A stretch of DNA of 33,675 bases from Bacteroidota bacterium (GTDB lineage Bacteria > Bacteroidota > Bacteroidia > Chitinophagales > LD1), in assembly GCA_025963485.1 (NCBI GenBank), contig JAOQAO010000066.1, positions 1 through 33,675 on the forward strand, given 5' to 3'. The notes beneath the pieces are model-generated. The model was not told the DNA's origin. It made no database searches and saw nothing but the letters and a program-made list of their open reading frames with translations. Each line of letters starts with the position of its first letter. Position 1 is the first letter of the stretch. The translations under genes were made by a program, and so were the position numbers. Of the stretch, positions 16,536 to 23,307 are shown piece after piece.

Positions 16536-16742
16536 GACTGCCATTTCCCTGCGTTTCTTTTTTGTGGCTTCCATGAGCTCGAGGTATTCGATAGCCCTGT
16601 CGACCTCGCGTATCTGCCTCTGGTAGCGTATGACAGCGTCGGGATTAATAAACATCCCCGGCACGCCCTTGATATTAGACTCCAGCACAGCCCTGCTTTT
16701 CAGCAGTACTTCGATCGGGTAGTAGGTGTTGCTTTTTATCAT
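16527..16742 (-). CDS. Small conserved-looking protein (71 aa), unknown
   Basis: The 71-residue product is soluble and probably helical, with charged heptad-like stretches (VIRYQRQIREVDRAIEYLEL and a basic tail MEATKKKRREMAVLK). It has no signal peptide. Its ATG lies 16 nt after the stop of the 50-aa membrane protein, and all neighbours upstream are on the same strand with tight spacing, so it belongs to the Rieske/HmoA operon. The function is not recognised. A regulatory or scaffolding partner of the small membrane protein is one possibility, by position only. Confidence 0.65.
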   Translation of the reverse strand: MIKSNTYYPIEVLLKSRAVLESNIKGVPGMFINPDAVIRYQRQIREVDRAIEYLELMEATKKKRREMAVLK

Positions 16743-16758
16743 ATGCTTCTGTCATTTT

Positions 16759-16911
16759 TTATTTGCGCAGGCCCATCCAGACCGCAGCGGCCAGGCCGAC
16801 CCATACCAATCCTTTGATGAGAAAGAAAAGGAAGACCGCTATGCCCGATTTTTTGAGCCAGCCGATTCGCTTTGCTTTTTTAGCCTCATCCGTTTGGGTT
16901 GCCTCTTCCAT
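16759..16911 (-). CDS. Small single-pass membrane protein (50 aa)
   Basis: The frame starts at ATG 16911-16909 and ends at TAA 16761-16759. It codes for an acidic head (MEEATQTDEAKK), a basic KRIGWLKKSG stretch, and then a hydrophobic helix (IAVFLFFLIKGLVWVGLAAA) ending MGLRK. The -IGWLKK-(S/A)GI-FLFFLIKG- pattern looks like a small membrane protein I have met in Bacteroidota genomes, usually unannotated. Its start overlaps the stop of the HmoA-like gene by one base (TAATG), so translation is probably coupled. The next gene begins 16 nt downstream. The likely place is the inner membrane, and the function is unknown. Confidence 0.75.
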   Translation of the reverse strand: MEEATQTDEAKKAKRIGWLKKSGIAVFLFFLIKGLVWVGLAAAVWMGLRK

Positions 16912-17249
16912 TATCTGGCCAGTACCGAATATGTTTTGAAAGAAGACTTCATCGGTGGCTCTTTGCCCTCTTGCTTTGCTTTGGCTATATCTTCGAATCC
17001 CCTCTTATGCCCTTCGCGGAATTCCGGGGAACCGGTCCATGCCTTAAAAGCCTCTTCCGAGTCCCAGTAACTGACGATCAGGAAAGCGCTGCCGTCTGCT
17101 GGTTTTAGCACCTCCATGTTTTTGAATCCCGGCATCTTGTCTATTGCTTTCGCGCGGCTTGAGAATAGTTCTTCGAACCTCGGCTTGTATGATTCTTCGC
17201 AGTCTATGTAGTTGATCGCGACAAAAGAATGTTCTGTATTTGCTGTCAT
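16911..17249 (-). CDS. HmoA/IsdG-like antibiotic-biosynthesis-monooxygenase domain protein
   Basis: The 112-residue protein has the ABM ferredoxin-like fold pattern of heme-degrading monooxygenases. It has an N-terminal strand FVAINYIDC, the helix with RFEELFSSRAKAIDKMPGF, strands NMEVLKPADG and SAFLIVSYWDS, and the characteristic EAFKAWTGSPEFREGHKRG with a candidate heme-ligand His. Family members (HmoA, IsdG) open the heme ring and release iron, but many ABM proteins act on other substrates, so heme is inferred mainly from context (Rieske, imelysin and cytochrome neighbours). It has no signal and is cytoplasmic. The ATG is 3 nt after the Rieske stop, and the stop overlaps the next start. 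Confidence 0.82.
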   Translation of the reverse strand: MTANTEHSFVAINYIDCEESYKPRFEELFSSRAKAIDKMPGFKNMEVLKPADGSAFLIVSYWDSEEAFKAWTGSPEFREGHKRGFEDIAKAKQEGKEPPMKSSFKTYSVLAR

Positions 17250-17252
17250 GTG

Positions 17253-17681
17253 TTATAATTGATCTATGGTGATGATAATATCTGTTGTGTTTGTAGTCGT
17301 AGCATAGCGTTTCAGGCTCTGCTCCGCCGGTCCCTGCGTCACAGCCCCTTCTTTATCAAAGGTGCTGCCATGTAGCGTGCATACAAATCCGTCTCCCGTT
17401 GAGTTGAGTTGATTGTCAGCATGCGTACACCGCATCAGCAGTGCCGTATAGCTACCGTTCTTTTCCTTGCGTACCGAGAGGTCATAGTCGAGCCCTTTCA
17501 CGCTGATGATCTGCGCATCCGTATTGGCAAACATCGTCAGCGGCACTGCTATCTTATGGTCTCTCACCTCAGTCTTGTAGATAGGAGTATGTGCACAGGC
17601 GGCCAGCTCGGTAAGCATCCATCCTGCGCTGATAGCGAGGCAGGCGTTACATGATTTTTTTATGAACTCTTTTCTATGCAT
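17253..17681 (-). CDS. Rieske 2Fe-2S lipoprotein
   Basis: The 142-residue protein carries one Rieske [2Fe-2S] cluster. The ligands are Cys85 and His87 in CTHADNQ, and Cys101 and His104 in VCTLHGSTF, followed by the family's G-x-A-x-x-GPA-x-x-L-x-Y motif (GAVTQGPAEQSLKRY). The N-terminus HRKEFIKKSC resembles a Tat signal with RK in place of twin Arg. A later AAC may be the lipidation site. It is likely an exported electron carrier like QcrA, but no cytochrome b gene is next to it, so it is not an obvious bc1/b6f subunit. It begins 2 nt after the barrel-protein stop and ends 3 nt before the HmoA-like start. Confidence 0.9.
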   Translation of the reverse strand: MHRKEFIKKSCNACLAISAGWMLTELAACAHTPIYKTEVRDHKIAVPLTMFANTDAQIISVKGLDYDLSVRKEKNGSYTALLMRCTHADNQLNSTGDGFVCTLHGSTFDKEGAVTQGPAEQSLKRYATTTNTTDIIITIDQL

Positions 17682-17683
17682 GA

Positions 17684-18907
17684 TCAGAAGCTATATCCTA
17701 CGCCGAGGTTTAAGAAAATATTATTTTGCTGGTATGGCAGCGCTACAGGGCTTGGATTGAAGACGAGCGCAGGATTCTGTGCTCCCGTATGCTGAAATCT
17801 CACATCTGTTTTGATGATCACATTTTTGATAGGCAGGTAGCTCAGGCCGGTCACGATATGCTGTTGGTCCAGTGTACCATCTATGACACCATTGTCTGGG
17901 ATCACAACATTCATATTCAGCTTCTCATACCTGACGAATACCACGAGCTGATGGCCATTAGCTTTTTTGATCTCTGTCAGGATATCATAGCCCACCTCTC
18001 CATACACACCATACTCCGTACTTGGCGTATTGTTCGCAAAAGCCCTGTTGACAGCCGCTGCATCATTTATATGCAGGATGGTACCCATGATCTTTGCGTT
18101 GAATCCTCTGATTCTATACTGCACATCCGCCTCACCTACGATCACCGGTGTACCAAATATCCCGGAAGTCAGTCCCAAGCTATCGGCTTCTTTGGGTGCG
18201 GCACCCACCGTGCCACCATAGTAGCCGCTAATCTGTGCTTTGAAGTTTCCCTTATTGATCTGTAGTGCCGCAGCGATAGCCATATTATTAAAGGTCGCAT
18301 GCCTGCCCTCAAACCGTCCTTCCCTGATGCCGCTTCCATGCTCGAAGGCAGAAGCATTCAATCCGTTTATCACTGCCAGTGACCAGGTCAGCGGAAATTT
18401 CTTCAGGCTGCCATAATATCCGACACCAAGTTCTCTCCACGTAGAGGGTATGATATTGGTCTCTACCTGTGTCCTTTCATTTCCATTAAAACTTGTCGGC
18501 AAGTGGTTCTCATTTAATATACCGATCCTCGGCAGGAAGAGTCCCACCACAAAGTAGTTCCTTGGATTCACATCAAATTTCAGGTAGGCCTGCTCTAGCG
18601 CTATTTCTCCTCCATGTGCGCCGCTGCTATTTACTACTGCGTCTTCTACTTCCAGTTCGCTGAATATGGAGATGTTTTTATTAAACTTATGCCCGATGAA
18701 AAGCACAAAACGTTCGAGGTCGCCCTCCGAGGTTTTTCTGTTAAAATCCCTTTGATAAAAGGCATTACCATAGCCGCCTATGGTAGTTCCTTTGAGAAAG
18801 GCTTTGAAGCCTGATTGCAATGAATCTTCCTTTGTCCCACCAGTTTGCTGGGCTGAAAGGCCAACAGATAAAAGCAGGAATAATCCAATCGTAAACGATC
18901 TTATCAT
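17684..18907 (-). CDS. Outer-membrane beta-barrel (porin O/P-like)
   Basis: The 407-residue protein has a Sec signal (residues 1-19, SVGLSAQ) and then alternating amphipathic strands with aromatic girdles. It ends in GVGYSF, a terminal aromatic typical of Bam-inserted barrels. The segment GGYGNAFYQRDFNRK, together with SELEVEDAVVNS and AYLKFDVNPRNYFVVGLFLPRIG, resembles phosphate-selective porin O/P-type proteins of Bacteroidota. In this operon it would give a substrate, possibly an iron or metal chelate, passage across the outer membrane; that role is inferred from neighbours. It is the first gene of the locus, 11 nt downstream of the nearer Fur-type box. No TonB box is seen. Confidence 0.82.
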   Translation of the reverse strand: MIRSFTIGLFLLLSVGLSAQQTGGTKEDSLQSGFKAFLKGTTIGGYGNAFYQRDFNRKTSEGDLERFVLFIGHKFNKNISIFSELEVEDAVVNSSGAHGGEIALEQAYLKFDVNPRNYFVVGLFLPRIGILNENHLPTSFNGNERTQVETNIIPSTWRELGVGYYGSLKKFPLTWSLAVINGLNASAFEHGSGIREGRFEGRHATFNNMAIAAALQINKGNFKAQISGYYGGTVGAAPKEADSLGLTSGIFGTPVIVGEADVQYRIRGFNAKIMGTILHINDAAAVNRAFANNTPSTEYGVYGEVGYDILTEIKKANGHQLVVFVRYEKLNMNVVIPDNGVIDGTLDQQHIVTGLSYLPIKNVIIKTDVRFQHTGAQNPALVFNPSPVALPYQQNNIFLNLGVGYSF

Positions 18908-18917
18908 GATGTGTTAT

Positions 18918-18932
18918 TTGGAATGATTCTAA
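18918..18932. promoter_or_regulatory. Fur-type operator, box 1
   Basis: TTGGAATGATTCTAA is a 7-1-7 imperfect palindrome with one mismatched pair and the AATnATT core of Fur/PerR-family operators. It overlaps the predicted transcription start of the barrel-protein gene and ends 11 nt from its ATG. Confidence 0.6.
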
Positions 18933-18939
18933 TTAAGCG

Positions 18940-18969
18940 CAAAGAAAGCTTTATTTAGAATGATTCCAA
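18940..18969 (-). promoter_or_regulatory. Promoter of the iron/heme operon
   Basis: Read on the minus strand, TTG (complement of 18967-18969) is followed after 19 nt by TTTCTTTG (complement of 18940-18947), one mismatch from TAnnTTTG. The spacing is ideal for the Bacteroidota class. The -33 lies inside operator box 2, and the start site falls next to box 1. Confidence 0.5.
18955..18969. promoter_or_regulatory. Fur-type operator, box 2
   Basis: TTAGAATGATTCCAA is a 7-1-7 imperfect palindrome and a near-perfect inverted copy of box 1. The longer 19-nt arms 18914-18932 and 18955-18973 are inverted repeats with one mismatch, separated by 22 nt. It covers the -33 element of the operon promoter. 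Confidence 0.6.
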
Positions 18970-19092
18970 ATAAGACTTTAAATAAAATTTTATCCCTTGC
19001 GTCTATTAGATTGGTCTGTTAAAATGTCGCGCAAGATAGAAGCAAAAGGGTAGCGGAAAAATGATTTAGTACATTTAGTGGCAAAACATGAG

Positions 19093-19992
19093 ATGAATCA
19101 GTTGTCCTTAGCACATATAGAGAAGAAATACGGCGACTATGTAGCATCGGGCGATGTGAGCTTTGATATACCTAAAGGCTCCATATTTGGTCTCCTCGGT
19201 CCCAACGGTGCCGGCAAGACTACTCTTATAAGGATGATCACCCGCATTACTTTTCCGGACAGCGGGACTATCCTTTTTGGCGGCGAACCGCTCCGGGAGT
19301 CACATACCAACCGTATCGGCTATATGCCCGAGGAGCGGGGCCTCTATAAAACAATGAAGGTCTATGAGCATCTTATCTATCTCGCCCGCCTCAAAGACCT
19401 CTCTGCTTCGGAGGCGGCAAAACGTGTCAACCATTGGCTCGATAAATTTGACATAGCCAGCTGGAAACAAAAAAAGATAGAAGAACTGTCCAAAGGCATG
19501 GCTCAGAAGATCCAGTTCATAGCCACCGTCCTGCATGACCCTGAGCTGCTCATCCTCGACGAACCATTCTCTGGCCTCGATCCCATCAATGCCAAACTGA
19601 TCGAAGACGAGATATACGCCTTGCGGCAAATGGGCAAGACCATCATCTTCTCTACGCACCGCATGGAACAGGTAGAGGATATATGTGATGAGATAGTCCT
19701 GGTACACAAAGGCCACAAGATACTCGAAGGCAAGGTCGCAGAGCTCAAGCAACAGTTCAAAGAAAACAAATATAGTATCCTCTACGATGGCGTGATCAGC
19801 AATGGCTTTGCAGATAAATTTGAAGTGGAGTCTGTCGAAAATCAACAGGCGATAGTCTTGGCCCACGCATCCAACAATGAGATACTGCGTTATTTCCTCG
19901 ATCACAACATCACAGTCCGCGCATACAACGAGATATTACCAAGCCTCAACGAAATATTTATCAAAGCAGTAAACGAACAAAACATAAAATAA
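19093..19992 (+). CDS. ABC-2 exporter ATPase (NatA-like)
   Basis: This is the ATP-binding subunit of an ABC-2 type exporter. From ATG 19093 the motifs are Walker A GPNGAGKTT (36-44), the signature ELSKGMAQKI, Walker B LLILDEP with the following FSGLDP D-loop, and the H-loop STHRM. After the ATPase domain (about residues 1-215) comes a C-terminal regulatory domain typical of Nat-like ATPases. An in-frame GTG lies at 19078, but the ATG fits the domain start (MNQLSLAHIEKKYG) better. The permease gene follows after 65 nt that contain a repeat-A hairpin. The substrate is unknown; NatA-type systems extrude Na+ or drugs. It is divergent from the iron operon, so box 2 could also influence it. Confidence 0.93.
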   Translation: MNQLSLAHIEKKYGDYVASGDVSFDIPKGSIFGLLGPNGAGKTTLIRMITRITFPDSGTILFGGEPLRESHTNRIGYMPEERGLYKTMKVYEHLIYLARLKDLSASEAAKRVNHWLDKFDIASWKQKKIEELSKGMAQKIQFIATVLHDPELLILDEPFSGLDPINAKLIEDEIYALRQMGKTIIFSTHRMEQVEDICDEIVLVHKGHKILEGKVAELKQQFKENKYSILYDGVISNGFADKFEVESVENQQAIVLAHASNNEILRYFLDHNITVRAYNEILPSLNEIFIKAVNEQNIK

Positions 19993-20010
19993 ACTTCAGT
20001 CCTTGGCTGT

Positions 20011-20040
20011 TAAAGCCCCCTTCGGGGGTTTGGGGGCCGC
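20011..20040 (+). repeat. Dispersed intergenic repeat A, copy 3
   Basis: TAAAGCCCCCTTCGGGGGTT followed by TGGGGGCC contains a CCCCC-TTC-GGGGG hairpin. It sits between the ATPase and permease genes of one exporter, so it should not fully terminate transcription. Confidence 0.65.
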
Positions 20041-20057
20041 TTGGAGCGATTGTTATT

Positions 20058-21347
20058 ATGAATAAAATACTCATCATCATCCGCCGCGAGTACATTACCC
20101 GCATACGCAAGAAGTCGTTCATCATATCGACGCTCCTCGCGCCGCTGGGCTTTTTTGCGCTGATCATGTTCTCCATCCTGATGTCAAACTACTCCGGTAG
20201 CAGCAAACAGGTAGGAATTATAGACGACTCAGGCCTGTTTGCTGCGGTCACTTTCCCTGATGCCGCAGACGGATCTGTGGTCTTCCACTATGAAGACGGG
20301 ACTAAGACCAAAGAGCATAAAAAGTATGATGCCATCATAGAGATCCCGGCCAACTATGATATCGACAATCCTAAAAAGGTAACGATCAACTGTGTCTCCG
20401 AGAAAAGCGTAGGTATGATAGCCAGTACTTATATCAATAAGACCTTCTCGGAAAAGGTACGCAAGCTGCGCGCCTCCAGGATGAATATCAGTCAGGACCA
20501 GCTGGATAATCTCAACACAGATATAGAGCTGACCTATCAGAAACTATCTGAGGACAAAAAGAAAGGGACTAATAGTATGGTAGGTATGATCTTCGGATAT
20601 ATGATCGGCCTGGCCATATACGCCCTGCTGCTCGTCTACGGCACCATGATCATGAAAGGCGTAGCAGAGGAGAAGACCTCCCGTATCATGGAGGTACTCG
20701 TATCGAGTGTCAAGCCCATACAGCTCATGCTCGGCAAGATCATAGGCATCGCAGCAGTGGGCCTGACGCAGTTTGCCCTGTGGATCATATTGATGGGTAT
20801 ATCTATCTTCCTTATTATTCCGGCATTGGGGTTCGCTCATATGCCATCTGCACCCGCTGTTCCGGTTTCGGGCGGATTTGATCCGGATACTGCCCAGCAG
20901 TGGGTGAATGTCCTGAGGTCTTATCACTACGGCCCTATGGTCATTGTGCTGATCATCTTTTTTCTCGGCGGGTTCCTTTTATATGGTTCCCTGTTTGCGG
21001 CGATAGGAGCGGCAGGTGGAGACGAGACAGACTCTCAGTCGCTTACCTTTCCCGTGATTCTGCCCATCATCATTACAGTAGCTATGATGTCCAATGTGCT
21101 CGGCCAGCCCGAAGGCAAGCTCGCCATGTGGGCCTCCTTCATACCGTTTTCATCACCGATCATCATGCCCGCATTGATGCCGACCAATCCGCCTTTCTGG
21201 CAGATACTGGTCTCTTTCCTGTTTCTTTTTGGCGGATTTATGTTTTGCGTCATGTTAGCCGCCCGGATCTACCGCACAGGCATATTGATGTATGGCAAAA
21301 AGACAACTTTCAAGGAAATAGGAAGATGGTTATTTACAAAAAACTAA
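20058..21347 (+). CDS. ABC-2 exporter permease (NatB-like)
   Basis: This is the membrane subunit paired with the ATPase just upstream. It opens with the cytoplasmic helix MNKILIIIRREYITRIRKKS, typical of ABC2_membrane_3 permeases, then a first membrane span (FIISTLLAPLGFFALIMFSIL). A large extracytoplasmic domain follows (about 50-175). At least five more spans come in the C-terminal half, including MIFGYMIGLAIYALLLVYGTM and IGIAAVGLTQFALWIILMG, with the conserved EEKTSRIMEVLVSSVKPIQLMLGKIIG coupling helix region between the second and third (EEKTSRIMEVL is the clearest signature). The 429-residue length is usual. The transported compound cannot be read. Confidence 0.92.
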   Translation: MNKILIIIRREYITRIRKKSFIISTLLAPLGFFALIMFSILMSNYSGSSKQVGIIDDSGLFAAVTFPDAADGSVVFHYEDGTKTKEHKKYDAIIEIPANYDIDNPKKVTINCVSEKSVGMIASTYINKTFSEKVRKLRASRMNISQDQLDNLNTDIELTYQKLSEDKKKGTNSMVGMIFGYMIGLAIYALLLVYGTMIMKGVAEEKTSRIMEVLVSSVKPIQLMLGKIIGIAAVGLTQFALWIILMGISIFLIIPALGFAHMPSAPAVPVSGGFDPDTAQQWVNVLRSYHYGPMVIVLIIFFLGGFLLYGSLFAAIGAAGGDETDSQSLTFPVILPIIITVAMMSNVLGQPEGKLAMWASFIPFSSPIIMPALMPTNPPFWQILVSFLFLFGGFMFCVMLAARIYRTGILMYGKKTTFKEIGRWLFTKN

Positions 21348-21352
21348 TTTTG
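21345..21352 (+). promoter_or_regulatory. -7 promoter motif of the coiled-coil protein gene
   Basis: TAATTTTG fits TAnnTTTG. It starts at the stop codon of the permease gene and would place transcription start about 55 nt before the ATG at 21412. No -33 TTG is evident. Confidence 0.35.
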
Positions 21353-21411
21353 GCACTTGATTTGCAAAGACTGAACCGATCTGAATTTATCAACTCAAAA
21401 ACCCACAGAAT

Positions 21412-22299
21412 ATGATTTTCAAAAAAATGATAGCCGTCGCAGCGATTGCTATGCCCTCCATTCTTTTTGCACAAAAGGACATCACCGTCACCGAATCCGA
21501 CAAGGAAATGAGCCTTGGCACTAAAAACGCCTACGTGATGCTCATCCCCGAAGCTAAGGCACCAGACATAAACGGCGACTGGCAGAAATTGCTGAAGAAA
21601 GATGCAAAAGGAAAGATAGAAGACAACAAAGTAGAAGTAAAAACATCGCTCATCACTATCAAAAACGTTTCGCAGGTTCCACTCACCATTTATAGCCGGA
21701 CAGTTGAGACCAAAGAAGGTGTCCAGGTATCCGCATGGTTCGTAGAGGGCGATTCGTTTATCTCTACGCCGGTGTCTACAGACAAGAGTCTTGCAATACA
21801 AAAATACCTCCACGACTTCGGCGTACAGGAATACAAATCTATAGCACAGGCTCAACTGGAAACAGAGCAAAAAACACTCAAGGACCTCCAGAAAGTGTAT
21901 GACGGTTTCGTCAAAGACCAGAAAAAGGCAGAGAACGCTGTGAGCAGTGCAGAGAAGGACATAGTGAAGCTCCAGGAGAAAAACAAAGATGAAGAAGGCA
22001 ATATCAAACAGGCTATCGCCAATAAAAACGCCAACAAAGCTATCTCAGAGCAGCAGAAAGACCTCGCAGCCGAGAAAAAACATACAAAAGAACTCCAGGG
22101 ATATATCCAGGACCAGCAGAATGCAGAAAACAATATCAAAAGCAACAATAAAAGGATAGAAAGGCTCCGTGACAAGATCAAGGAAGAAAATGCCAATGCT
22201 GACAAAGCACGCCAGAATCAAGGGCCTGCTTCGTCCAATGTCGAGGCGCAAAAAACGCATGTAGCTGCCGCCCAAGACAAATTAAATAATATCAAATAA
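21412..22299 (+). CDS. Exported coiled-coil protein, unknown function
   Basis: The 295-residue protein has a Sec signal (MIFKKMIAVAAIAMPSILFA, cleaved before QKD). A small globular domain follows (about 21-140, with KNAYVMLIPEAKAPDINGDW and VSAWFVEGDSF). Then comes a highly charged Lys/Glu/Gln/Asn-rich coiled coil of about 145 residues (about 145-290). The shape resembles periplasmic adaptor or spacer proteins. No enzymatic motif is visible. It has its own -7 motif and is followed by a strong terminator, so it is probably expressed alone. I do not recognise a named family. Confidence 0.8.
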   Translation: MIFKKMIAVAAIAMPSILFAQKDITVTESDKEMSLGTKNAYVMLIPEAKAPDINGDWQKLLKKDAKGKIEDNKVEVKTSLITIKNVSQVPLTIYSRTVETKEGVQVSAWFVEGDSFISTPVSTDKSLAIQKYLHDFGVQEYKSIAQAQLETEQKTLKDLQKVYDGFVKDQKKAENAVSSAEKDIVKLQEKNKDEEGNIKQAIANKNANKAISEQQKDLAAEKKHTKELQGYIQDQQNAENNIKSNNKRIERLRDKIKEENANADKARQNQGPASSNVEAQKTHVAAAQDKLNNIK

Positions 22300-22324
22300 G
22301 AAATTGCCCTTATAAACAAGAGAG

Positions 22325-22356
22325 AATGCCGTCTGCGAAGACGGCATTTTTGTTTT
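22325..22356 (+). terminator. Rho-independent terminator after the coiled-coil gene
   Basis: A 10-bp perfect stem (AATGCCGTCT, loop GCGA, AGACGGCATT) is followed by TTTGTTTT, 25 nt after the stop. Confidence 0.9.
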
Positions 22357-22412
22357 CAGGACGCTTGCACAAAAAATGAATTTAGCTAACTTGCGGGTAG
22401 ATAAATATATAC

Positions 22413-23273
22413 ATGAAAGGAATTATACTCGCAGGAGGCTCGGGTACACGCTTATACCCGATCACTTATGCTATCAGCAAGCAGATCATGCCTATCTATG
22501 ATAAGCCCATGATCTACTATCCGCTGTCTGTACTCATGAAGGCCGGTATCAATGAGATACTGATCATATCCACGCCTACCGATCTGCCCAATTTCGAAAG
22601 GCTGCTCGGTGATGGCAAAAAATACGGTTGCAAATTTTCTTACAAGATACAGGAAGTACCAAACGGCCTCGCACAGGCATTTGTATTGGGTGCAGAGTTT
22701 ATCGGTACTGACGAGGTGGCCCTGATACTCGGGGACAATATTTTCTATGGCACAGGCCTGGAGCAACTGCTACAGGGCAATAACAAACCAGACGGTGGTG
22801 TGGTATTTGCCTATCACGTTTCCGATCCGGAGCGTTATGGAGTCGTTGATTTTGATAAAGACGGCAAAGCGATCTCTATCGAGGAGAAACCCAAAGAGCC
22901 AAAATCAAACTACGCAGTTCCCGGCCTCTATTTCTACAATAATGAGGTAGTGAAGATCGCGAAAGACCTCAAACCTAGTCCACGCGGAGAATACGAGATC
23001 ACAGATGTCAATAAGGAATACCTCGAGCGGGGCAAACTGAAGGTAGGTATACTCGACAGAGGCACCGCATGGCTGGATACAGGTACTTTTGATTCGCTCA
23101 TGCAGGCGTCACAGTTTGTGCAGGTCATAGAGCAGCGCCAGGGATTGAAAGTGGGTTGTATCGAGGAGGAGGCATTCAGGCAGGGCTTTATCAGCCGTGA
23201 GCAGCTCAAGGCACTCGCAGAGCCGCTGATGAAAAGTGGATATGGCAAATATTTAATGGATCTTTTATCTTAA
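22413..23273 (+). CDS. rfbA: Glucose-1-phosphate thymidylyltransferase
   Basis: RfbA/RmlA makes dTDP-glucose from glucose 1-phosphate and dTTP, the first step of dTDP-sugar (for example dTDP-rhamnose) synthesis for surface polysaccharides. The 286-residue protein has the nucleotide-binding signature [13 protein letters not shown] near the N-terminus. It also has [27 protein letters not shown], the sugar-binding [19 protein letters not shown] region, and the [10 protein letters not shown] motif. Length and motif order match the family closely. It opens a block of sugar-modifying genes on the same strand and follows a terminator, so it has its own promoter. rfbB, rfbC and rfbD are not in the window. 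Confidence 0.96.
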   Translation: MKGIILAGGSGTRLYPITYAISKQIMPIYDKPMIYYPLSVLMKAGINEILIISTPTDLPNFERLLGDGKKYGCKFSYKIQEVPNGLAQAFVLGAEFIGTDEVALILGDNIFYGTGLEQLLQGNNKPDGGVVFAYHVSDPERYGVVDFDKDGKAISIEEKPKEPKSNYAVPGLYFYNNEVVKIAKDLKPSPRGEYEITDVNKEYLERGKLKVGILDRGTAWLDTGTFDSLMQASQFVQVIEQRQGLKVGCIEEEAFRQGFISREQLKALAEPLMKSGYGKYLMDLLS

Positions 23274-23307
23274 AAACATAAAAGTGCCAAACAGAAAGAA
23301 AAGTTAC

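Noticed and set aside
20900-21415. 171-codon plus-strand frame inside the permease gene
   Set aside because: It overlaps the well-supported permease frame almost entirely and its translation is rich in Arg, His and Cys without domain features; it is a shadow frame.
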